Origin: an uncultured Bacteroidia bacterium
GTDB taxonomy: Bacteria; Bacteroidota; Bacteroidia; Bacteroidales; UBA932
DNA: 44,488 nucleotides
Reading direction: 5' to 3'
Assembly (NCBI GenBank): GCA_902784785.1
Contig: CACZWF010000005.1
Span: 1-44,488, forward strand
The notes under the pieces were generated by a model. It worked only from the letters and a program-made list of their open reading frames with translations. It had not been told where the DNA came from and did not search any database. The stretch's first letter is position 1. Each line of letters begins with the position of its first letter. This document shows, piece after piece, positions 9,298 to 17,143 of the stretch. The position numbers and the translations under genes are program-made.

Positions 9298-12200
9298 TTA
9301 GAACGTTAAACTCAAGCTGGCGCCGAACTGGGCGGTCGTAGGCATTTGAAGCAGTTCAAAGCCGGGAACCACCGCGCTGCCGCGCATCGTGATGCCTTCG
9401 GGATCCCAGGCCGGGAAATCGCTCCAGCACCAGAGGTTGTTGCCAAACGCGCTGACGGTCACGCCGCTGAGCACTTTGGTCTTGGCCAGCCATTTCTTGG
9501 GCAATTGCCATTCGAGGCGCACCTCGCGCAACTTGAGGAACTGGGTGCTCACGAAATTCGCTTCCGCATTGGTCTGGTCGTAGTAATTCTCATACCAGGA
9601 CGAGATATTGTCGCGGGTAAAGGCCGTGGTGTTGACCACCATATTGCCGTCCGCCAACTTGCGGACGCCGGCCGGCACGAAACCGCCTTCACGTCCTTCG
9701 AGCGTAGCGATGCCTTTGCCTCGGTAGTTCATCACCCAGTTGGTGTAAGAGAAGGCATGGCCGCCCACCTGGCCGTCGAAGCCGATGTAGAGGGTCACGC
9801 CCTTGTATTTCAAGGTCGTATTGAAACCGCCTTTCCAATCGGGCGCGCAATCGCCGAGGTATTGCAGATTCTCCGCGACCTGCGGCAGATTCTGGTTGTC
9901 GAGCAAAAGCAGGCCGGAAGCATCCACCATATTGCCCTGGGCGTCAATGGCCGTAGAGCCCTGCGGGGCGCGGACGAAGCCCTTGCCATACATCGACGTG
10001 ATGCTGCCGCCTTCATAAGCGGTCATATAGGCGTGCGTGCCGTACTGGGCGATAATCCAGGAGTCGATGCCCTCGCCCAGTGAAACCACCGTGTTGCGGT
10101 TGAGGGTGAAGTTGGCGCCGAGTTTCCACTGCCAGTCGCGCGTCTTGATGACCGTGCCGGTCAGGCTGGCTTCCACACCGCGGTTGCGGATGGAACCGGC
10201 GTTGACAAAGATGTGGCTCACGCCGTTGGCATAGGAAATCGGCATCTTGGAAATCAAATCCTTGGTAACCGAATCATAGTAGGCGGCATCCAAAGACAGG
10301 CGATTCTTGAACATGCGAAGTTCGAGACCGACCTCCCAGGAGGATACAATTTCGGGACGAAGGTCGGAGTTGGTCTTGGTCGTAGGAATCGCCGCCGTGC
10401 CCGGGAAACCGGTATACGAAAGGTAATTTTGGATACGATAAGGAGCGGTGTCGTTGCCGACCTGAGCCCACGAAGCGCGAATTTTCAAGAGGTTGAGCAG
10501 ACCGTTCTCGCGTCCGAATTCGAAGAGGTCGTTGAGGGCGACGCTGCCGGAAACGGAAGGGTAGAAGAAAGAACGGTTCTTGGCGGGCAGCGTGCTGGAC
10601 CAGTCGTTGCGGCCGGTCACATCGAGGAATACGGCATTTTTCCAAGAGAAAGAGAGCATGCCGTACAAGGAGTTGGTCTGGCGCTCATAGGAGGAGTTGC
10701 CGGTCTTGGGCTCGTAACTGGTATTGGACAGGGAGTACACGCCCGGAATCATCAATGCGGTAGCCGTCTGGTTGTGGTTGCTGTAACTGCGATAGATGAT
10801 GCTGCCGCCGAAGTTGCCGGTAAACTCGAAGTCGCCGGCGAACTTGGTGTTGTATTTGAGCAGGAAGTCGCCGCTGTACTGCTTGGAGTCGACAACTTGT
10901 TCCTTGTAATAACCGGAAGGCTTGGCCTGCGTAGAAGTCGCCTGACGTTGGGTACGGAAATCGTGGGTGATGTCCAGACCGCCGCGAATAGTCAGGTCGA
11001 GGCCTTTCACGATGTCCGCCTTGAAGGCCACATTGCCATAGACACGGTCGCGCAACTGGTTGTTGATACATTGCCAGGCGAGGAAGTACGCATTGTTCTT
11101 GCCGCCCGTCAGACCGGTGTCCTGCTGGAAGTTCGCCTCATCCTTCCAGTATTGGGCGGGCCAACTCATGTCGATATTGGGCGCGTAGCACCACAGGGAA
11201 TACATGATGGAAGTGGAACCGTAACCGGAGGAAACCGGGACATTGTCCTGCTTGGTGCCCTTGTAATTGACGGACGTATCCACCCGCAACCATTTGCTCA
11301 ACTGGCTGGTCGTCTTGACCGACAGGAAATTGGTGCTGCTGGGCGTGTTGGGGACGATGCCGGAGGCTGTATTGTTGGTATAACTCACGCGGATGCTGTT
11401 GTCCTTGTTGATTTTTCCGGAAAGGGTGATGGAATTGTTGAAGGTAAGCCCCGTCTTGAAATAGCGCTTGAACCAGTCGCCATAACTGACGAAAGGCGTG
11501 GCGTCGCGGATGAAGTCCCCGTACTCGTCGATATGGCCGCCGATGCCCCGGGCCTGGTCATAGAACTGATAGTAAGACGTTCCGTCCATCTTCGCGCCCC
11601 AGGAGAACAAGCCCGCCTGCGAATCATAGGTGCGGATCGGGTCGATGCCGAGCGGATTGACGGCCCTGTCCGTCGCATCTTCAGGAGACAGGTAATAATA
11701 GTAATCCGGGTTGCTGCCCTGACCGTATTCATACTGCAAATCGGGAGAAGAAAGCAGCACGTCGGCAGCAAAACTGGTCTTGAAACTTACTTTGAACACC
11801 ACGTCCTGGTTCTCGGCCGACTTGGTCGTAATGATGATGGCGCCGTTGGAAGCCGCAGAGCCGTACAAGGCGGTAGCCGCCGCGCCTTTCAGCACGGTCA
11901 CGCTCTCGATGTTCTCCGGATCGATATCGGCGGTACCGTTACCATAGTCGATGTTGATGGTGCTGCCTTCACCGGTGTCGGAAGCGGTCGCCGTGTTGTA
12001 CATAGGCACGCCGTCCACGACAAAGAGCGCGGTGTTGTTCTCCAAGTCGGCGGAAGACTCACCACGCACCGTGACACGCATGGAACCGTTCGGAGAACTG
12101 CTTCGGTCAATGTTCAGACCGGCCACCTGGCCGGAAATGCCGTTGAGCCAGTTACCCGTCGTACCCACGCTGCCGAAACTCTCGCTTTCCACCTTGGTGG

Positions 12201-12573
12201 CGGAATAACCGATGGACTTTTCGTCGCGCTTGATGCCGAGGGCTGTGACGACGGCGCTTTCCAAAGCCACCGTATCATCTTTGAGCACTACGCGGCGCGC
12301 GCTGGCGCTGCCGGCTTTGAAAGTCTCTGTCTGATAACCCAAACAACTGAAGATGAGGTCATCGTTGGCCGCAGCCTGGATGGCATACTTACCATCGATG
12401 TCGGTGATGGAACCACTGGTGGTCTTGCCCTTGATCATGACGGCGGCCCCGATGACGGGTTCTCCGTTGGCGTCGACCACGACACCGGTCCAATTCCCCG
12501 CCTCCTGCGCGTGGAGCGTCAAAGCCCCCGTCAGCAGGAAGATGACCCAGAATAGGATTCTTACTTTTTTCAT
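9298..12573 (-). CDS. SusC/RagA-family TonB-linked outer membrane transporter (PUL A)
   Basis: This 1091-residue protein has a signal peptide (MKKVRILFWVIFLLTGALTLHA). A carboxypeptidase-D regulatory-like domain (about 30-90) is followed by a TonB plug with V-L-K-G-A-A-A-T-A-L-Y-G-S and N-G-A-I-I-I-T-T-K signatures. A beta-barrel of about 800 residues ends in Phe (A-S-L-S-L-T-F). No N-terminal STN domain or sigma-factor partner is seen, so it is a plain SusC rather than a FecA-type signalling transporter. It is the first gene of operon A, with a well-formed promoter about 90 bp upstream. It imports the oligosaccharide or phospho-glycan captured by the adjacent SusD. Confidence 0.96.
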   Translation of the reverse strand: MKKVRILFWVIFLLTGALTLHAQEAGNWTGVVVDANGEPVIGAAVMIKGKTTSGSITDIDGKYAIQAAANDDLIFSCLGYQTETFKAGSASARRVVLKDDTVALESAVVTALGIKRDEKSIGYSATKVESESFGSVGTTGNWLNGISGQVAGLNIDRSSSPNGSMRVTVRGESSADLENNTALFVVDGVPMYNTATASDTGEGSTINIDYGNGTADIDPENIESVTVLKGAAATALYGSAASNGAIIITTKSAENQDVVFKVSFKTSFAADVLLSSPDLQYEYGQGSNPDYYYYLSPEDATDRAVNPLGIDPIRTYDSQAGLFSWGAKMDGTSYYQFYDQARGIGGHIDEYGDFIRDATPFVSYGDWFKRYFKTGLTFNNSITLSGKINKDNSIRVSYTNNTASGIVPNTPSSTNFLSVKTTSQLSKWLRVDTSVNYKGTKQDNVPVSSGYGSTSIMYSLWCYAPNIDMSWPAQYWKDEANFQQDTGLTGGKNNAYFLAWQCINNQLRDRVYGNVAFKADIVKGLDLTIRGGLDITHDFRTQRQATSTQAKPSGYYKEQVVDSKQYSGDFLLKYNTKFAGDFEFTGNFGGSIIYRSYSNHNQTATALMIPGVYSLSNTSYEPKTGNSSYERQTNSLYGMLSFSWKNAVFLDVTGRNDWSSTLPAKNRSFFYPSVSGSVALNDLFEFGRENGLLNLLKIRASWAQVGNDTAPYRIQNYLSYTGFPGTAAIPTTKTNSDLRPEIVSSWEVGLELRMFKNRLSLDAAYYDSVTKDLISKMPISYANGVSHIFVNAGSIRNRGVEASLTGTVIKTRDWQWKLGANFTLNRNTVVSLGEGIDSWIIAQYGTHAYMTAYEGGSITSMYGKGFVRAPQGSTAIDAQGNMVDASGLLLLDNQNLPQVAENLQYLGDCAPDWKGGFNTTLKYKGVTLYIGFDGQVGGHAFSYTNWVMNYRGKGIATLEGREGGFVPAGVRKLADGNMVVNTTAFTRDNISSWYENYYDQTNAEANFVSTQFLKLREVRLEWQLPKKWLAKTKVLSGVTVSAFGNNLWCWSDFPAWDPEGITMRGSAVVPGFELLQMPTTAQFGASLSLTF

Positions 12574-12665
12574 AGAGTTTATAACTAATTATCTATCAAG
12601 ACAATAAAACCCCTGTCAGAGATAAAGCCCTTGCCTCATCCGATCGGGGGATTCTATTGTAACGG
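12574..12665 (-). other. 5' leader of PUL A mRNA
   Basis: About 90 nt lie between the predicted transcription start (near 12660) and the susC ATG at 12573. The leader contains a C-rich segment (12643-12653, ATCGGGGGATT on the plus strand) and a GGGG segment (plus-strand CCCC near 12609-12613) that could pair over a distance. I see no recognisable riboswitch and no small gene here. Confidence 0.4.
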
Positions 12666-12720
12666 CAAATATAAAATATATCTGCTTAAGAAACAAATAT
12701 TTTTTACAGAATCACTTAAG
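12666..12720 (-). promoter_or_regulatory. PUL A promoter with conserved operator-like block
   Basis: Read on the minus strand there is a -33 TTTG (12694-12697), a 20-nt spacer and a -7 TATATTTG (12666-12673). This is a full match to the Bacteroidetes housekeeping promoter. The block at 12679-12717 (AAGTGAT, then AAAAATATTTG, then CTTAAGCAGATA) is nearly repeated at the PUL B promoter (30433-30470). It covers and extends upstream of the -33 box, where an activator would bind. It also overlaps the TGA stop of the GH92 remnant. Confidence 0.85.
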
Positions 12721-13035
12721 GGCTGAAGGCTCCGGGCAAAGAAAAACCAAACGCCGCCCTGCGACTAAATTTTTATGGGAAAGGAAAGGACGCGGAAGGC
12801 GTCTCCCATTCAACGTAAAACCGATCTTGCAAGACTTTTTCCGGACAATCGTGAATGTCCGGCCATTCTCCAGATGAAGGACAATTTTGTCAAAGGCCGG
12901 AATACCAAGCGCATATTCTGCGGAACCGGGACAGACCGGATAGAAGCCCAGGCAGGAAAACACATACCAAGAGGAGAGTTGTCCCGAATCGTCGTTGCCG
13001 GACAGAACGGCAAGGATACATAGGAAGAGGTTCAT
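12712..13035 (-). pseudogene. GH92 alpha-mannosidase C-terminal remnant
   Basis: This is an open frame of 107 residues starting at ATG 13035, 20 bp after the GH63-like stop. From residue 12 it matches the C-terminus of GH92 exo-alpha-mannosidases. Signatures are SGNDDSGQLSSWYVFS, then L-G-F-Y-P-V, then F-D-K-I-V-L-H-L and G-R-T-F-T-I-V, then a T-L-N-G strand and L-V-A-G-R-R-L. Complete GH92 enzymes have about 700-750 residues, so only the last 95 or so remain. The NDD motif holding the base aspartates is present, but the general acid and most of the active site are absent. The first ten residues (MNLFLCILAV) look like a signal-peptide start joined to the fragment, suggesting an internal deletion. 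It is very unlikely to be active. Confidence 0.82.
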
Positions 13036-13054
13036 ACTGACTTTGTTGCGTTTA

Positions 13055-15700
13055 TTAACGCGACGCGGTGACAGAAACCACAAGGGGTTTGAGGCTGCCT
13101 TTCACGGTCAAACAAACCAGACCGGGATAGGGAGAATCAATCGGGAGCCATTGTTTCCCAGACCGAGCCGTATAGCGACAATCTGGATTCAGGCATATAA
13201 GCACAGCCATATCGCGGCCAACGGCATCTTTATCGAACTCCAAGGTAAATTCACACTCGGAATGATCCTTTGCAAACGCTTTTTTCGTCACGACGGCATC
13301 AAAGCCGGTCGAGATAGTTCCTTTGCAGAAATAACTCTTATACCAATTGACAACGGGCGAAGAAAGACCGGAGAAGCTATTCCAACCTGACGCGCGACCC
13401 GTAGAAATGCGGATGTTTTCATACGAACCATAAGTCGCATCGCTTTCCAACGCCCAGACATCCATAACGGCACGGGCAATCTGCAATGCCCTTTCCGGCT
13501 TATTGTAATCAAGCATGGTCTTCCAAAATACCAGTTGATGGGGCGTCCAGGAAGCGCCGACCGAATACCCGTCATCGCTATAATAAGAAGCGCTCTGATC
13601 AACAACGGCCATTCCGTAAGGCGACCACAGGCGGCCTTGGGTGAACATGTTTTCATCCATCCGGTCGCGCTGACGCTCATTGCAGATGCTGGCGGCATAA
13701 GGAGCTATGCCATCCAGTCCCTTGTTGTAATTGGAGCCATCCGGAGCCTTCAAGAAGCCATCGGGTTTCCCGGAAGCATCATGCGTGACATAAGCGAAAT
13801 AGCCACATTCGTCATCCCAACCATACTGCAGAATGGGTGACGACATCATTTGGATATCGCGGTCATATTGACGCTCATCTTTTTTCCAGCCATAATGTTT
13901 GGCAATCATCCGCAAAATTTTCGCGGCACGAATATAATACGCGCTGGACACCATCGGCGCCACTGACGGATATAATTGCTTGTTCTGACGCAGATAATGC
14001 TGCGCGGGATAATCGTCCCATCCACCTGTGCTGTACCAGTAATCCCAAGTACGGACAAAACCGGAATGCATCATACAGGTTGAAGTCGGGTCTTTTCCAA
14101 CAACGAAATCGTAATAACGTTTCAGTCGGGGATAGAGAAAACGAATGGCCTCGTCATCCCAACTCTCCGAGCAAAACTGCTCGAAAGCGAAGAATTGCGT
14201 CGGAAGCGGGGTACCATGATGGATGAAAGCGGATTGAGAACTCTCTTCCGTCGTGTAGGCCCGTATGGTCTCAAAGGCTTTGGGGGAATCCAAGACGGCA
14301 AATGCCCAAGAAATAAAGCCAAGGTCCCAGGTATAAAGACTGTTCCAGATTTTACCCGGCGTAAAATGCCGGATATACTGATTCTGGGTATAGACGGGAT
14401 AGACAACATTGGTTCGCAGAATCGCCTTGAACAGCTGGTAGGGCTGCTCATATTTTTTTGCTTCCGGCAGCACATCATCGACGGGTTCATCCTTGACGAC
14501 GGCCAGGCAACGGGCGACCTCGTCATTTTCGCGGGAATGGAAAGAGGCCAAAACCGCTTCCACATCCTCTTTTTTCCCTTTGGACAACATACACCAGATG
14601 GTCGTATCCGACTGGGGCTGCAAAAACACAGGGCGTAGGAACGCCGAGGTAAAAAAACCATTCCGGTCACCCCGGAAATATTTCGGCGGATGCTGGTGGA
14701 CGGCCTTTTTCATGAACACATCCAAATCGAAATTGTCGAAAAGGCGAATCTCGCTGACTGGGAAATTCCAAGCAAATCCGTAGAAATCGGGCGCATCCTC
14801 ATACTTAAGAATATACTCATCAGTTCCGCCTGTCTGCTCGGGACGGAAATGCCTCTGTTTGGGTAAGACCGAAAGCGAATCCCCTTCCAAAAAAGAATCC
14901 AAGCGCGCTTTCCCTTCCGAAAGTGTTTGCACGACCAATTTCCCTGAATAGGTTCCTATCGGATACATCGAATATTCTCCCGTTCCCAGCATCTCGACCT
15001 CACTGCCATTGAAAGAGACCCGCACCTTGCAATTTTTCTCGATACAGGCATATAGGTTGAGAGAATGATCGCCCGCCGGCAGTTCATACTCCAAGCAATC
15101 TCCGGCTTGCCCTGACGTTTCTATGACGCCTCCGAACAAAGAATCCGCCGTCCGTTTCTCCCCTCGCAGCCATCCGTCATACACAAGATGGTAATTATAC
15201 AGCTTTTGAGCCGGTTCATAAGACACATAATCACGCGCCGGCAAGCAAAAAGAAGCTCCTGAAACGGTCTTTGACGGAGCGTCCTCCGCATAATGCATGG
15301 AAGACACACCTTGTAAAGAAAGGTTTTGGGGCAATTCCGTATGGTTGACACAACGCAAACCCAGCAAAACATGGCTGGAATCGGCCACGTAGTAGGTGGC
15401 ATCCACATAGACACGATCCTTCCATTCCAATTCATAACGATAAGTGATTTTCGTCATGTCCGCGTTGACCTTCCAGGGATAACAACCACTCTCATAAATC
15501 AGACTCGGAATCATATAAGTCCGCCGATAGAAACCGGGTACGACGCAAAAATCGAAACGCATGCCGGAGGACAAATCGCCAATATGCGATATGCCGGCAT
15601 ATTGCTTACCATACGGCCCCCACTCACCCAACGTGGTAACATCGTGAGAATTGGAGCACAATGCTCCCGCAAACAGGATGTTTAAAAGAAAAGTCAGCAT
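13055..15700 (-). CDS. GH63/MGH1-like (alpha/alpha)6-barrel glycoside hydrolase, secreted
   Basis: This 881-residue protein begins with a signal peptide (MLTFLLNILFAGALC). The first 400 or so residues are beta-rich. From about 415 the sequence is helical, with WNSLYTWDLGF (452-462) and GGWDDYPAQ (559-567). These resemble the GH63 / mannosylglycerate-hydrolase-like clan, in which the Asp of GWDD acts as general acid. A GASWTPHQLVFW segment sits where related enzymes carry the second catalytic region. It shares TAATG with the esterase stop (1-nt overlap), so translation is probably coupled. The linkage it cleaves is unknown. In this context it should trim a neutral or uronate side chain. The family call is by motif and architecture only. 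Confidence 0.72.
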   Translation of the reverse strand: MLTFLLNILFAGALCSNSHDVTTLGEWGPYGKQYAGISHIGDLSSGMRFDFCVVPGFYRRTYMIPSLIYESGCYPWKVNADMTKITYRYELEWKDRVYVDATYYVADSSHVLLGLRCVNHTELPQNLSLQGVSSMHYAEDAPSKTVSGASFCLPARDYVSYEPAQKLYNYHLVYDGWLRGEKRTADSLFGGVIETSGQAGDCLEYELPAGDHSLNLYACIEKNCKVRVSFNGSEVEMLGTGEYSMYPIGTYSGKLVVQTLSEGKARLDSFLEGDSLSVLPKQRHFRPEQTGGTDEYILKYEDAPDFYGFAWNFPVSEIRLFDNFDLDVFMKKAVHQHPPKYFRGDRNGFFTSAFLRPVFLQPQSDTTIWCMLSKGKKEDVEAVLASFHSRENDEVARCLAVVKDEPVDDVLPEAKKYEQPYQLFKAILRTNVVYPVYTQNQYIRHFTPGKIWNSLYTWDLGFISWAFAVLDSPKAFETIRAYTTEESSQSAFIHHGTPLPTQFFAFEQFCSESWDDEAIRFLYPRLKRYYDFVVGKDPTSTCMMHSGFVRTWDYWYSTGGWDDYPAQHYLRQNKQLYPSVAPMVSSAYYIRAAKILRMIAKHYGWKKDERQYDRDIQMMSSPILQYGWDDECGYFAYVTHDASGKPDGFLKAPDGSNYNKGLDGIAPYAASICNERQRDRMDENMFTQGRLWSPYGMAVVDQSASYYSDDGYSVGASWTPHQLVFWKTMLDYNKPERALQIARAVMDVWALESDATYGSYENIRISTGRASGWNSFSGLSSPVVNWYKSYFCKGTISTGFDAVVTKKAFAKDHSECEFTLEFDKDAVGRDMAVLICLNPDCRYTARSGKQWLPIDSPYPGLVCLTVKGSLKPLVVSVTASR

Positions 15701-17142
15701 TATTCCTTGGTTTTTTCCGGCCAGTCATCCGTGCGGAACGGACCGACGGCGACGCCGGCTCCATTTTTAAGAAGACCGGGCGCATAATTATGAAAAATAT
15801 AGCGGACCGCCACAGGAGAAGACACCTCGGGGCATCTCAACTCAACCGTATCATATCCGCGCATGACGCGCGCGATGGCCGGATAGAACACGCGGTCTTC
15901 TCCCGCCACTTCAAATCCGGAGAAATCCTGATTGACAGGGCCCAGACCAAAATCATTATCCTTGAAGTGAAGAACAATCCTTTCCGGCAAAATCTCCATC
16001 TTGTCAAAACGAGGAGCGACGGCGCCCCTCAAGGCCTTGCCATACGTTTTTTTGAGGGCAAGCATGGCCAGACGAAGTCCAACTTCCTGTTTCTTTGCGG
16101 GATGAATACACCATTTCTCGCCGATGTCAGCCGTCGTCGCCATTCCACTATACGGAATCAAATCCAGGGTTTTTGCCTGAGCTTCCATCAAACGCACCGC
16201 CGTTTCACCATCCGGTTCAGCCCGGAATGCATAGGGAGCGATTTGAACAAAATAGAAAGGCATTTTTTCGTTGGCCCAATATTTCCGCATCATCTTCGCG
16301 TAGGCCGTCTGGAGCAAGACATACTCATTTTCCGCACCGCGGTTGGACTCACCTTGATACCAGATCCAGCCCTTGACCGTATAAGGAATCAACGGATGCA
16401 CCATCCCGTTGAAAAGCGTACAAGGCTTATATTGCGGCAACTTGGGAAGTTCCGCCTGATCCAAAAAGCCAAGGTCATAAGAAGGGAATTCTGACGAAAT
16501 CACCTCTCGGCTCATCCAAGGCTCAATGCCCGTTCCTCCCCAATCAGAAATCACGATGCCGACGGGGACGCCCAGCATTTTCTGGATATTGCGGGCAAAG
16601 AAATAGGCCACCGCGCTCGTATTGGCCACCACATCCGGTTCATTTTCCAACCAAAGCGCGTCGCAGTCTTCCTTCGGGACGGCAGAAACACATTTCTTGA
16701 CAGTACACATCCGCAAAGGCAAATTTTTGTCGGCGTTCAGAATAGTCTCGACACTTCCCTCAACCGGTTGTCCCTTGATTCCTTGAACCGGCATTTCCAT
16801 GTTGGATTGACCCGAGCAAAACCAAACCTCACCAATCAAGACATTGGAAAAAGTCTTTTTTGCACCGTCTGAAACCGTCACGCAATAAGGTCCCCCTGCC
16901 TCAGGTGTTTGAACCTTGGCAGACCAGCGGCCGGCCGAATCAGAACGGACTTGAACCGTCGCCGCCCCTTTCCAAGAAGGACGAATCACCACTTTACTAT
17001 CCGGTTTGGCTTTCCCCCAAAAAGCGACTTCGCTTTGTTGCTGTAAAACCATATTGTCTCCGAACACGGACGGCATCCATACTTCCGCTCTCAACAAGGA
17101 GACGCCCGAGAGCAAAAGAGCAAGAACAATCAAACGCTTCAT
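15700..17142 (-). CDS. Sialate O-acetylesterase-type carbohydrate esterase (SGNH)
   Basis: This 480-residue protein has a signal peptide (MKRLIVLALLLSGVSLLRA). An N-terminal beta domain is followed by an SGNH/SASA core. It has GEVWFCSGQSNME (nucleophile Ser113 in GQSN), GTGIEPWM, WYQGESN (261-267), and a D-I-G...I-H-P pair providing catalytic His347. Family members remove O-acetyl groups from sialic acid or from plant polysaccharides such as rhamnogalacturonan and xylan. With GH28 and GH105 as neighbours, deacetylation of a pectin-like backbone is the most likely job. The start follows the GH28 stop by 1 bp. All expected catalytic residues are visible. Confidence 0.9.
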   Translation of the reverse strand: MKRLIVLALLLSGVSLLRAEVWMPSVFGDNMVLQQQSEVAFWGKAKPDSKVVIRPSWKGAATVQVRSDSAGRWSAKVQTPEAGGPYCVTVSDGAKKTFSNVLIGEVWFCSGQSNMEMPVQGIKGQPVEGSVETILNADKNLPLRMCTVKKCVSAVPKEDCDALWLENEPDVVANTSAVAYFFARNIQKMLGVPVGIVISDWGGTGIEPWMSREVISSEFPSYDLGFLDQAELPKLPQYKPCTLFNGMVHPLIPYTVKGWIWYQGESNRGAENEYVLLQTAYAKMMRKYWANEKMPFYFVQIAPYAFRAEPDGETAVRLMEAQAKTLDLIPYSGMATTADIGEKWCIHPAKKQEVGLRLAMLALKKTYGKALRGAVAPRFDKMEILPERIVLHFKDNDFGLGPVNQDFSGFEVAGEDRVFYPAIARVMRGYDTVELRCPEVSSPVAVRYIFHNYAPGLLKNGAGVAVGPFRTDDWPEKTKE

Positions 17143-17143
17143 A

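Noticed and set aside
10213-12555. Very long antisense open frame (about 780 codons) opposite susC
   Set aside because: It has no signal peptide or domain and mirrors the codon pattern of the GC-rich susC gene. Similar antisense frames occur opposite most genes here (for example 1383-2876, 7536-9341, 38651-40534). They are by-products of codon use.
12712-13035. Functional short mannosidase
   Set aside because: It lacks the general acid and most of the (alpha/alpha)6 barrel of GH92, so catalysis is not credible.
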